Source: Mycoplasmataceae bacterium (lineage in GTDB: Bacteria; Bacillota_I; Bacilli_A; Mycoplasmatales; Mycoplasmoidaceae). From it: a stretch of 59,006 nt of DNA. The stretch lies in the NCBI GenBank assembly GCA_031273215.1, contig JAISSF010000011.1, positions 1-59,006 on the forward strand, written 5' to 3'. Numbering within the stretch: the first letter of the stretch is position 1; every line of letters starts with the position of its first letter. The notes below the pieces were generated by a model, which searched no databases, was not told the DNA's origin, and was given only the letters and a program-made list of their open reading frames with translations. Both the position numbers and the translations under genes were made by a program. This document shows, one piece after another, positions 43,527 to 55,006 of the stretch.

Positions 43527-44345
43527 TTAAATCTCTAAAGTTTTAACTGCTAATTCTTTTCTTTCACTACCTCTACCAATTGCATTAGTATAGTGGTTTT
43601 CTACAAATGCTTCAGTATGAGTATGACCATGGATGAAAAGTACCTTTTTATCTTTAGGAATTTCTAATTTAGCATTAAAGTATCAGAATAGGATTTCGTC
43701 ATTACCTTTGTTTTTAAGTCTAGAACTTTTAATTTGTTCTCATGTAGGGAAATACATTGGGTGGTGCGTAACAACGATTAATTTATCATATTTATTAATA
43801 CACTCTTGTACATAGCTTACTCATTTTTTATTTTGTTCAAATACTCAATCTCAGTTATTAATGTGGTTTCATTCATGTTGTTTGTAATCAATTGGTTGGT
43901 TATCTAAGTTTTTTAAATCCATTCACCCAGTATCTCCAATAATTTTGTATTCTTCATTCAAATCTTTAATTACTCCACAGTGTAAGAAAATAAAGTTTTT
44001 GTAATCTTTTGTCTTTTCAATAACCATATTCAAGAAATCATCATATTCTTTATGTGGTTTAATACTTAATTCATGATCATTATGGATTCTATTATCTGGA
44101 TCAACGTTACCTGGTTCATTTAAATGAATGTATTCATGGTTACCTAATACTCAGTATCCATGGATGTTATGTGTTTCTAAATATTCAATTACTTTAAGTG
44201 ATTTTCTGTAATCGTTGTAGAAATCTCCACTAATGATGTAAATATCTTCAGTGTTTAATAATGAGTAAAATTTATCTAATAATCCAGGATCAGCATAATC
44301 TAGGTGAATGTCTGAAATGTAGTGGATTTTTCTAGTTCCTATAAT
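43527..44345 (-). CDS. Calcineurin-like metallophosphoesterase, ATT start proposed
   Basis: 272 residues. Metal-binding motifs SDIHLDY, SGDFYND, VLGNHEY, VTHHP and IHGHTHTE are complete. The substrate is unknown. No ATG, GTG or TTG lies close to the natural N-terminus: the nearest in-frame ATGs would overlap the divergent transporter gene antisense. TATAAT (44357-44352) is six bases before an ATT codon (44345), the same spacing as other starts here, so I place the start at ATT. Stop lies three bases from the fic stop. Confidence 0.85.
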
Positions 44346-44357
44346 ATATTTATTATA
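44340..44357. promoter_or_regulatory. Interlocked divergent promoters
   Basis: The plus-strand TATAAT (44340-44345) covers the proposed start codon of the minus-strand phosphoesterase, and the minus-strand TATAAT (44357-44352) touches the A of the transporter ATG. Only 11 bp lie between the two coding sequences. Confidence 0.6.
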
Positions 44358-45358
44358 TGAGTTGATATGGTTTGCTAATAGGTTTAGTCCCAGCATTAGG
44401 CTATGGTTGCATGGCTCCATTCTCCACAAAAATTGGTGGAAGAGTTATTCAAAGAACATTTGGAATTACATTAGCTTGTTTAATTTTAGGAGTTATTATT
44501 TTTGTTGTTGAAGCATTTAATGGTTTAGATATGACTTCTCCATCCGCTATTATGTACTTCTTTATTGCTTTGTTAAGCGGTGGATTTTGATATATAGGAA
44601 GTTATTATGAATTAAAAGCAATTAACCATGCCGGAGTTAGCAAAGCAATGCCTTTCTCAATGGTATTTCAATTTTTAGCCACAACATTATTCTCTGCTTT
44701 CTTCTTTGGTAATTGATTTGATTCGCCTGCACAACAAATTCCTTTAGGGTTGACTTGCGTTGCAATTGTTGTTTTAGGTATTTTATTAATTGGTATTTCT
44801 CCTAACAATAGTTACCACAAAATGGAAAAGAAATCTAATAAGTTCCTTGTCTACATATTATTCTCAGTTGCTGGTTTCTTTGCTTACTTCGTAATTCCTG
44901 AATTAATTAATAATTTAGGCGATAAGAATTATTGAACATATGCTGGTACATTCTTTGAAAACCCTAACAAAAATTTATTCTTAAAAGGATTTGATCAAGG
45001 TATGATGTTCCCACAAACTTTAGGTATGTTTATTCCTGCTTGTATTTTCATGTATATAAGAGGTAAAAAAGATAACATTAATTATTTTAAAGAAAAGAAA
45101 ACTTATCAAAATATGGTTCCCGGTTCATTCCAAGCTATTGGTAACCTATTCTTAATATTTTCAATATTATTAAATACCAATGCTATTGCAGCTCCTTTAA
45201 CTGAATTAAGCGTTGTTGTTGCTACACTTCTAGGTATGTTCTATTTAAAGGAAAAGAAAGTCAAACCTTTCCAAGCAATTACTTTAATTGGTCTGGGATT
45301 GATTGTTATTGGTTCATTATTGTGTGGATTTAGTAAGTTCTTGTTGAATTTAGCTTAG
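44357..45358 (+). CDS. GRP-family sugar transporter
   Basis: 333 residues, ten helices. The pattern of glucose/ribose porters (GlcU/RbsU) is visible: LIGLVPALGYGCMAPFSTKIGG, SYYELKAINHAGVSKAMPFS in the middle and a repeat in the second half (GSFQAIGNLFLIF, APLTELSVVVATLLG). These carriers import sugars using the proton gradient. The start is ATG 44357. Confidence 0.8.
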
Positions 45359-45436
45359 CTTGATTTTAAAAATATATTAATATATATAAAAATATTTCTT
45401 TTCTTTTTTTTAGTTTGCTGGCTTATAATATGTTGT
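45359..45436 (+). terminator. AT-rich palindrome and T run after the transporter
   Basis: ATATATTAATATAT is self-complementary and a T-rich stretch with an eight-T run follows. It may end the transporter transcript. A TATAAT near the right end serves the lipoprotein gene. Confidence 0.35.
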
Positions 45437-46378
45437 ATGAATAGCAAAACCTTACTTAAAACATTGCTTCCGATTTCAACTATTGCTCTCATTGGGGGGG
45501 TCTCAGCTTTTTCTCTTGTATTAACAAGTTGTGATAACAATGAACCAACTGAAGTTGCTTCTAAAATTGATGGTTCAAATTGACAAGGAAGAATTTCGGG
45601 ATCATTTATAAATGATGAAAATTGAGGGTGAGAAATTGATGATGTCAGCCAAACTGTAACATATGCAGTAAAAGCTGGTGTTGGCACAAATCCTTCTAAG
45701 TATATAGCTAATAACTTATTTATTCCCGCTTTTGTATCAGGTGCTGAAACTAATAATGAGTTATACCGTGTGATTATTGGCAATAGGGCATTTTCCAGTG
45801 TAGTTTTAGCACAGGTACACATTGATGGGTTTTTATATTTAAATGAGGGCCTTACTACTATTGGAGAATATGCATTTGATAATGCTTGTATTAAAGGTCT
45901 TGCTCTTCCTAGTTCTATCACTTCTATTGAAAATTATGCCTTCCAAAATTGTCGAACATTGTCATTTGTAGATTTATCTGCATGTAATAATTTGACAACA
46001 ATAATTGGACCACAAATTTTTCAAAATGATAGCGAAATAGAAACTCTTTCATTGTCTAAAAGAATTTCAGTATCATCCACAGCCTTCCCTATGGTGGGTG
46101 AATTATTTAATTTCAATTTATTTTTAGATTATGATGATCTTGGTGATGAATTTGAAGGTCCATACAATGGAGCATTTTGATTTAATGCTGCAAATTTGTA
46201 TGATGCTTCGCCGACGACTGTTGGTGGTACAATTACCTTATTTGGGGACGGATGAAGTGATATAAATAAACATCTTGTTGCTGAATCTCTTTTTGGCGAA
46301 TACGACCCATTTAGTTTTGGTACGACATGAAGCTTAGATAATTGAGAAATAAATATTGTGAATAACAATGCAAACTAA
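45437..46378 (+). CDS. BspA-like LRR lipoprotein with G7 tract
   Basis: 313 residues. The signal peptide contains seven G at codons 20-22 and ends in the lipobox LVLTSC (Cys32). Residues about 105-230 hold LRR_5/BspA repeats such as GLTTIGEYAFDNACIKGLALPSSITSIENYAFQNC in successive units. BspA-like proteins bind host surfaces. As sequenced the gene is in frame (ON), but a change of one or two G would disrupt it. TATAAT lies seven bases before ATG. Seven bases separate it from the next paralogue. Confidence 0.88.
45494..45500 (+). repeat. Poly-G tract (7 G) in lipoprotein signal peptide
   Basis: Seven G, in frame, inside the hydrophobic part of the signal peptide of the LRR lipoprotein. Same location as the ten-G tract in the lipoprotein at 1584. 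Confidence 0.85.
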
Positions 46379-46385
46379 ATTACTT

Positions 46386-47261
46386 ATGAAAAAAATATTA
46401 TTAAAAACATTATTACCTCTCTCCGCTATTGCATTAGTTGGAGCAGGAGTAACTTCATCATTAGTGTTAACGAGTTGTAAAAATAATTCTCCTGAGGTTA
46501 CCACTTACAATTTAGATGGAACTGACTGATGAGGGAGAGTCAGCGGTAGCTTTATTAATAGTAACCATTGAGGTTGAACTATAAATGATAAAGCTAAAAC
46601 CGTTACTTATGAATTTAAAGGACACGGTCAAATTGGCAATGTTAATTATGTAGCAAATGATTTATTTATACCAACGTATGTAAAAGGTATTGAAACTGGT
46701 AACAAACCTTATAAAGTAGTTATTGGAGATAGAGCTTTTGATAAGCGTGTTAATCCAAATATTTATATTTTTGGATATGTTTATATTTCTGATGGTATCA
46801 GTGATATCAAAAAAAGTGCTTTTTATAAACAAAATTTGTCTGGTGTTGTATTGCCTAGTTCATTATTAACTATTGGTGATGATGCATTTGAAGATTGTGA
46901 AAAATTATGTTATGTTGACATGTCTAGTTGCAAAGATATTATTTCTATCGGTGAAGGTGCATTTGCGAGTAGCGTTGATTTAGAAACTCTGGCTCTTTCT
47001 AAAAAAATTGAAGCTATTGATTACTTCTCATTTGCTGGTTCAAGTAAAATTTGTAATTTCAACATATTTTTTGATTACAATGATGTAGTTGGAAATGATA
47101 ATAAAGGTGCATTTAGAGATTCATATGGAAATGGTTCAAATGGTATTATCAACTTATTCGGCTCTGGCTGAACCGCTGATAATAAAGGTGCAATTGGTTC
47201 GTGATTATTCGGAACCCAATGGGTTGGAAGTTCTTCGTGAACAATCAATGTTATTGCATAA
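46386..47261 (+). CDS. BspA-like LRR lipoprotein, second copy
   Basis: 291 residues. Signal peptide with lipobox LVLTSC (Cys31); the G run of its neighbour is absent (GCAGGAGT). The N-terminal part repeats the neighbour's pattern (GRVSGSFINSNHWGW), and LRR_5 repeats follow (VVLPSSLLTIGDDAFEDC, SIGEGAFASSVDLETL). Clearly a tandem duplicate. It has no promoter of its own that I can see, so it is probably cotranscribed and constitutively in frame. Confidence 0.88.
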
Positions 47262-47281
47262 TATTCTATAATTAAATAGAA

Positions 47282-48469
47282 ATGAGTAAAGAGATTATCG
47301 ATCAATTATACAACAAGTATGAAAAAACAATTAGTGAATACCGTATTCATTTACACGAACATCCCGAGTTATCTTGAAAAGAATATGAAACACAAAAGTA
47401 TATTATCAATATATTAGAACAAAATAATATTCCTTATGAAATATTAGCTGATACTGGAGTAGTTGGACATATTAAAGGGTCTAAACCGGGAAGAACAATA
47501 TTGTTAAGATCCGATATGGATGCACTTCCTGTTACCGAACTAGCTGATGTATCATATAAATCTAAAAACGAGGGGGTAATGCATGCTTGTGGTCATGATG
47601 GTCACATGTCTTCTTTGCTAGGAGCAGCGCTTATTCTAAATGAATTAAAAGACCAATTAAGTGGTGAAGTTAAACTTATGTTCCAACCCGCTGAAGAACT
47701 AGGGGCGGGAGCGAGAAAGATGATTAGTGAAGGTGTATTGGAGAACCCAAAGGTTGATATTGCTTTTGGTATTCACGTAAGTCCGGTGTTACCAGCAGGT
47801 CATATTTATACTAAAGTAGGTGGGTTTTTCTCCGCACCTAATATCTTTGCTATTAAGATTATTGGTAAAGGTTCCCACGGAGCATTACCACATTTAGGTA
47901 TAGATCCAATTAATATTTCTTCGCAATTTATTTCTTGTGCTCAAAGTTTAATCACTAGACAGATGGTTGCTACTCAACCGGTAGTATTATCTTTCTGCAA
48001 GATTCAAGGTGGTAATTCATACAATGTTATCCCTGATTATGTAGATATTAGTGGTACACTAAGAACGTTTAGTGAAGAAAATCGAAAGAGTATGAAAAAT
48101 AAAGTTAAATTATTATTAGAGGGTATTACTTCTGCTTATGGTGCAACTTATGAATTAAAATGAATTGATGAAGAAAATGAAATTCCTGCTGTTATGAATG
48201 ATGCTGATGCAATTAAATTCTTAGAACAAAGTGTTAATAAGATATTGCCACCTAATCATTTCCATTTAATGGATGAGCCTGCCATGGTTGGAGAAGACTT
48301 TGGTTATATTACTAAATTAGTACCATCTGCTTTCATGTGGGTTGGAGTTCATAAAGAGAATACACCATCATATAGTTTACATAGTCCTCACTTTTACTAT
48401 GATGAAAAAGATTTATTACCCACTTCTGTAAAACTATTTGCACAAGTGGCACTAGATTATTTAAGTTAA
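47282..48469 (+). CDS. M20-family amidohydrolase
   Basis: 395 residues. Zinc ligands and active residues: LRSDMDALP, HACGHDGHMSS, MFQPAEELGAGA, FGIHVSP, and the C-terminal HSPHFYYDEK. The M20D subfamily includes hippurate hydrolase, acetyl-diaminopimelate deacetylase and N-acyl amino acid hydrolases. Just upstream of argG, it might release ornithine, citrulline or a related amino acid from an acylated form, but the substrate is not visible. TATAAT nine bases before ATG. Separated from argG by 36 bp containing a promoter. Confidence 0.85.
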
Positions 48470-48505
48470 TAGTTCACTATCTTATCTCTCTTATAATATA
48501 TACAT

Positions 48506-49861
48506 ATGAAAGATTATAAAAATATTAAACCAGCACAAGTACCATTAGTTAAAGGTAAAAAACCTAGATGTGTATTGTTATATTCTGGTGGTTTAGATAC
48601 ATCTAATATTCTTAAATGATTAACATTAAAGGGGTATGAAGTTATTACATTAACAGCTGATGTTGGACAACAATATGATGATTTAAAGAAAGTAAAAGCT
48701 AAAGCTTTAAAAACCGGTGCGATTAAAGCTTATGTAGTAGATTTAAAGAAAGAGTTTGTAGAAGACTATATTTTTGAAATCCTTAAAACTGGTTCTATTT
48801 ATGAAAAGAAATATTTAATGTGCTGTTCTCCTGCTAGAGCAATCATTTCTAAATATGCTGTTGAGGTAGCTAAAAAAGAAGGATGTAAATTTATCGCCCA
48901 TGGATGTACCGCTAAAGGTAATGATACAACAAGATTTATGATTAACTGTAAATCTTTAGATCCAGAATTAACTATGATTGTTCCTTGAGGAGATCCTGAA
49001 TTCGTTTCATTCTTCGAAGGAAGATTGGATTTAATTGAATTTGCTAAAGCACATGGTATTGCTGTTGAACACTCAGTTGCTCACTCATACTCTACAGATG
49101 ATAACATCGCATATTTATCAAGTGAAGCTGGTGTATTAGAACAAATCCAAAATGAAACTCCCGAACAAGTATTCAAACTAGTTCCTCAACCATACTTTAA
49201 ACAAGTTGCTAATACTCCTGAATATATCACTATTCACTTCCAAAAAGGTAAACCAATTAAAGTTGAATTGTTAGGAGCTAAAGCTGGTAAACCAACTAAA
49301 ACCATTGCTGGTGCATTAAATATTATGTATGCATTAAATGAATTAGGTACAAAACATGCAATTGGGAACACAGACATTATTGAAACACGTGTAAACGGTT
49401 TAAAGAACCATGGTGTATACCAAAACCCTGGTGCTTCTATTATTTGTTGAGCACATGACGATATGCAAGACTTATGTTTAGATAAAGAAGTATTAAAACT
49501 TCAATACAACTTAGGTAATGAATTAAGCTACATCATTTATGAAGGATTCTGATACTCTCCTGAATTTGGTGCAATTATGGCATTCTTCAACTACTCTCAA
49601 CAATTCGTTAATGGTAGTGTAACTGTTAAGTTATATAAAGGTAATGTTATTCCTGTATCTAGAAAATCAACTACTAACTCTTTATATGATGAATCAATGG
49701 TATCAATGAACGTTATTGGTGGATTCGATGTAACTGATACAACTGGATACCAAAAAATTAAATCAATCAGAATTATTAACTGAAATGGTGTAAACAATAC
49801 TAAAGATAAATCTAAATTAGTTGCTACTTCTAATAAGAAAGTAGTAAAACGCGCAAAATAA
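48506..49861 (+). CDS. argG: Argininosuccinate synthase
   Basis: 451 residues. It joins citrulline and aspartate using ATP. The PP-loop is VLLYSGGLDTSNIL; AHGCTAKGNDTTRF and the later VAHSYSTDDNIAYLSSEAG match ArgG. It is longer than the usual 400. TATAAT eight bases before ATG. Its stop overlaps argF by TAATG. argH is not in the window. Confidence 0.93.
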
Positions 49862-50871
49862 TGTCTATTAATCTTAAAGGAAAACACTTTTTAAGAATAA
49901 GAGATTTCAAACCCGAAGAGATCTCCTACCTAGTTGATCACGCGATTGATATTAAAAAGAATAAAACATTTGGTTTCGATAATACCAATAAAAAACATGC
50001 AGTATGTTTCTTCTCTTTAAGTTCTTCTAGAACTAAATCCGCTTGAGAAGTTGCTGCTTTTGAATCTGGGATGATGAATTCGTATAATGATGCTAACTCT
50101 TCACAATTAGGCAAGAAAGAAAGTATTTATGATTCTGCTAAAGTATTTAGTGAGTTCTATGATGTAATTGGTTGAAGACATACTAATTATGAAGATATTG
50201 CTGAATTAGCTAAATACGCTTCTATTCCTGTAATTAACTTGTTATGTGATAAGAACCACCCTACACAAGCTATTTGTGATTTAGTTACTATTAAAGAAAA
50301 GTTTGGTAAGATTAAAGGTGTTAAAGTTGCTTTCGTGGGAGCATGTAATAATAATGTTGCTAGAAGTTTAATTGAAGGATTATTATCACTAGGAGCAGAA
50401 TACATTGGTATTGGACCAAAAGAAGAATTCCCTAGCAAAGAAGAAATGAAGTTCTATACAGATTTAGCTAAAAAGAATGGTGGTAAAGTTTCATTTACAA
50501 CTGATGTTAATAAATTAAAAGGTGTTAATGTAATATATCAAGATGTATTTTTAAACCTTGGTGAAAGCTTTGATTTATGACCTGCTAAATTAGAAAAGTA
50601 TAAAGGTTACCAATTAACTGAGAAAACAGCTAAATTAGCTGATAAAAACTATATTTATATGCATTGCTTACCAGCAATTAATGGTTCAAGCTCTGCTTAT
50701 ACTAAACATATTTCTAAAACATTTGGCAAACAATTCCCTTATGTTAAAAATGGCGAAGTGGAAGTTGTGAGTAAAGTATTCTACGATACTAAACATTCAG
50801 TTGTATATGAAGAAGCAGTTAATAGGGTTTATGCAATTAAAGCCATCTTCAGCTCAGTAATAAAGAAATAA
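49861..50871 (+). CDS. argF: Ornithine carbamoyltransferase
   Basis: 336 residues. Carbamoyl-phosphate loop SSRTKSAWEVAAFE (usual STRTR, here ending in Lys), KNHPTQAICDL (HPTQ), and YMHCLPAI (HCLP, typical of ornithine rather than aspartate carbamoyltransferase). In the usual mycoplasma arginine deiminase pathway this enzyme runs backwards; here, next to carAB and argG, it is set to run forwards to citrulline. Confidence 0.88.
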
Positions 50872-50874
50872 TGC

Positions 50875-51966
50875 ATGAAGAAACAGAACGGATATTTAGT
50901 ATTAGAAAGTGGTCAAGTATATACAGGTACTTGAATTGGTTTTAAAAAAGAAGTAATATTTGAATGTGTGTTCAATACCAGCATGTTCGGTTATACAGAA
51001 ATGCTCTCAGACCCCTCTTACTTTGGTCAGGGCATCGTTTTCTCATATCCTTCGATTGGTAACTATGGTGTGGATGAAAAAGACATGGAATCGGCCCAAT
51101 GCTGAGTTAGTGCTATGTTTTGTTATGAATTTTGTACTAAACCATCTAATGCTACAAGTAAACTAACTTTAAATGATTACTTATTAAAATATAAGATTCC
51201 TGGATTAAGTGGTATTAATACAAGAGAAGTAATTACTAATCTAAGAGATAAAGGAGTAGTTAAAGCTAAATTAGTTAATGATATTAAGAATCTAGATAAG
51301 ATTATTAAAGAGATTAAAGCATATAAACCGCTTAATGCTTTAGACTACGTTCCTGTTAAGAAACCTACGGTTTATGGAAATAAGAATAAATACAATATTG
51401 CTCTATATGACTTTGGTGTTAAAATGAATATTGTGAGAGAATTATTAAAAAGAAACTGTAAAGTAACATTATTCCCTCCAACCGCTAGTTATGAAGAAAT
51501 GATGAAAATTAAACCAGATGGTTTTCTTATCTCTAATGGTCCTTGTGATCCAAAGGATAATGTTTATCAAGTTGCTCAAATTAAAAAGATGATTGATAAA
51601 GATATACCAATGTTTGGTATTTGTTTAGGTCACCAAATGATTGGGTTAGCTGCTGGATTTGATACTAAGAAATTAAAATATGGACACAGAGGTAGCAATC
51701 ACCCATGTCAATATGTTGATGGTAAATGTTATTTAACTTCTCAAAACCATGGTTATTATGTTGATAATAAAACAGTTGATAAAAAGAAAGTAACTATTTC
51801 ATTTACTAATACTAATGATGATTCTGTAGAAGGAATGATCTTTAAAAATAAAAAGTTTATTGAGACTGCACAATTCCACCCAGAAGCATGTGCTGGACCA
51901 AATGATACTAATTTCTTATTTGATAATTTTATCAATGCACTTAAAAAGAAAGGGGCTAAGAAATAA
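50875..51966 (+). CDS. carA: Carbamoyl-phosphate synthase small subunit
   Basis: 363 residues. The glutaminase domain has nucleophile Cys near residue 250 in [10 protein letters not shown] and the His-Glu pair in [14 protein letters not shown]. The N-terminal CPSase domain has [17 protein letters not shown]. The start at ATG 50875 (MKKQNGYLV) fits the family; the overlapping ATG at 50871 is out of frame. It supplies ammonia to CarB. Confidence 0.94.
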
Positions 51967-54900
51967 TGAAAAATAAAGATATTAAAAAAGTATTAATTAT
52001 TGGTTCTGGTCCAATTATTATTGGTCAAGCTGCTGAGTTTGATTATGCAGGAGTACAAGCATGTATTGAATTAAAGAAGAATGGTATTAAAACAGTAGTA
52101 ATTAACTCCAACCCAGCAACCATTATGACTGATAAAGAAGTAGCAAACTATATTTATATAGAAGAATTAAATATTGAGAATATTGAAAAGATTATTAAGA
52201 AAGAAAAACCAGACTCAATCTTACCTAATATGGGTGGACAAACTGGATTAAACTTAACTATTGAGTTATATGAAAAGAAAATATTACAAAAATACAATAT
52301 TAAACTATTAGGTACTTCTATAGAATCTATTAAAAAAGCTGAAGACAGAATGCTATTTAAAAAAGCAATGGAGAAGATTAATCAACCATGTATTCCTAGT
52401 GAAATAGTAACTACACTTAAACAAGCACAATTATTTGTTAAAAATAATGGTTACCCAGTTATTATTAGACCGGCTTATACAATGGGTGGACTTGGAGGAG
52501 GCATTGCTCATAATGATAGTAAATTAGAAGAAATTGTATTATCTGGATTAAGATATTCAAGAATAAACCAAATCTTAATTGAGAAAGATGTTACTGGTTG
52601 AAAAGAGATTGAGTTTGAAGTATTAAGAGATAGAAAAGATAATACCATTGCTGTTTGTAATTTAGAAAACTTTGATCCCGTAGGAATTCATACAGGAGAC
52701 TCAATTGTTATTGCCCCTTGTCAAACATTAACAGATGTTGAATCACAAATGTTAAGAACTGCTGCTATTAATATTATTAAAGAATTAAAAATAGAAGGAG
52801 GATGTAATGTTCAATTTGCATTAGATCCATTCAGTTTAAAATATGGAGTAATTGAAGTAAACCCAAGAGTAAGTAGAAGTAGTGCTTTAGCTTCTAAAGC
52901 TACAGGTTATCCAATTGCACGAATCTCAACTCTATTAAGTATCGGTTATACATTAGATGAGATTAAAAACCCAATTAACAATAATGTTTATGCTTTATAT
53001 GAACCAACATTAGACTATATTGCTGTAAAGATTGCTAAGTTCCCTTTTGACAAGTTTCCGACTTCTCCTAATGTATTAACTACACAAATGCAAGCAACAG
53101 GTGAAGTATTAGGTTTAGGTGCGTGTTTTGAAGAAGCATTATTAAAAGCATATGATTCGTTAGGAAATAAAGAAGAATTATTTAATTTTGGTAAAGAAAC
53201 TAAATTAGATTACACAACTCCTAGTTCATATAGACTAAATAACATATTTAAAGCCCTAGGAAGTGGCATTAGTGTAGATAAGATATATAAAGCTACCAAG
53301 ATTGATAAATTCTATTTAAACAAGATTAAAGATATTATTGATATAGCTAAATCATTAAAACCATTAAATAAGGATAATCTATCATTAGCTAAGAAATATG
53401 GTATGACTGATAAGAGTATTGGTTATGTTATTAATAAAACTCCGGCATATGTTAAATCTATCAGAACTAAATATGGTATTACACCTCACTTTAAAAAGAT
53501 TGATGCTTGTGGAGCAGAGTTTGCTAGTGATTCTAACTATTTCTATTCTTCTTATTCAGGATTTGATGAAAATAAAGATAAGAATAAACAAAAGAAAGTA
53601 TTAATTATTGGTTCAGGTCCAATTAAAATTGGACAAGGTATAGAATTTGATTATTGTTGTGTTCATGCTATTTGAAAAATGCAAAAGATGGGATATACCT
53701 CATTAATGATTAACTCTAACCCAGAAACATTTTCAACTGATTTTGACTTAGCAGATAAATTATTCTTTGAACCAATTACACATGAATATTTAGATAATAT
53801 TTTAGAAAAAGAGAAACCATATGGAGTATTTATTCAATTTGGTGGAGGAACGGCTATTAACTTAGCACAATACTTTAAAGATAAGAAAATAAAAGTATTA
53901 GGTACTGATTTCTTTGGTATTGAGGCTAGTGAAGATAGAAAGATCTTTAATAAGATATTAGCTGATAATAATATTCCTCAAGCACCTGGATCTGGAGTAC
54001 TAACTTTAAGTGATGCTATTAAAACCGCTAATAAGATTGGTTATCCAGTATTAATTAGACCTAGTTTCGTATTAGGTGGACAAGGTATGGGTATTGTACA
54101 TAATGATAAAGATTTAACACATTATTTTAATGTTATTAAAACATTTGATAAAAAGAATAGTATTTTAATTGATAAATACTTATTAGGTATGGAATATGAA
54201 ATTGATGCAATTAGTGATGGTAAGAATATCTTGATTCCTGCTATTATGGAACAAATTGAATGGGCTGGAGTGCATAGTGGAGATTCAATGTGTGTTTTCC
54301 CAACTACTAAGTTAAGTGATAAGAATAAGAAACAAATTATTGCTTATGCTAAAATATTAGCTAAATCATTAAAAATTATGGGTGTATTTAATATCCAATA
54401 CGTTGTTTATGATGATGAATTATATATTATTGAGGTAAATCCAAGAGCAAGTAGAACGATTCCATATGTTTCTAAAATCACTAATATCCCGATTATTGAT
54501 TTATCAATAGATTGTATTTTTGGTAAGAAATTAGAGAATATGAATTATGGTTTAGATTTATATAAAAATAAGAATAGTGTTTACGCTGTTAAAGCACCGA
54601 TCTTCTCATTTAATAAAATTAAGAACGCTGATATTAGTTTATCACCGATGATGAAATCAACTGGAGAGATATTGGCTACTGATAAAGATTACTATAAAGC
54701 ATTAGCTAAAGCATTTAGTTCAAGTGGTGTAAAAATTAAAAATAAGAATGTATTAATCATTACCGAAAAGAGAGATTTAAATAAGCAAAACGAATTAATC
54801 CAAGCATTTAAAAATAAAGGCTTTAATGTTTATTTAGATTCTAAAGATAATATTGAATTAGTTAAAACTAAGATTGGTTTGTTAATTGAAACAAAAGATA

Positions 54901-55004
54901 ATAATATTAATGCGAAATTAAGAACTACTGCTATTAACTATAGAATCCCTATATTTACTTCACTTTATACTGCTTTAGCATTTGTAGAATCTTATAACAA
55001 TTAA
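51966..55004 (+). CDS. carB: Carbamoyl-phosphate synthase large subunit
   Basis: 1012 residues, close to the usual 1070. Two homologous halves: [19 protein letters not shown] and [19 protein letters not shown] begin the two ATP-grasp units; [18 protein letters not shown] and [18 protein letters not shown] are the paired metal sites. The C-terminal allosteric domain is short and divergent. ATG overlaps the carA stop. It makes carbamoyl phosphate from bicarbonate, ATP and ammonia. Confidence 0.96.
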
Positions 55005-55006
55005 CA

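Noticed and set aside
44151-44429. Phosphoesterase starting at upstream ATG 44429
   Set aside because: It would add an N-terminal extension wholly antisense to the sugar transporter and would start upstream of the promoter that fits the gene.
45355-45921. 188-codon minus-strand frame
   Set aside because: It is a shadow of the BspA-like lipoprotein; the plus frame has a lipobox, LRR repeats and a promoter.
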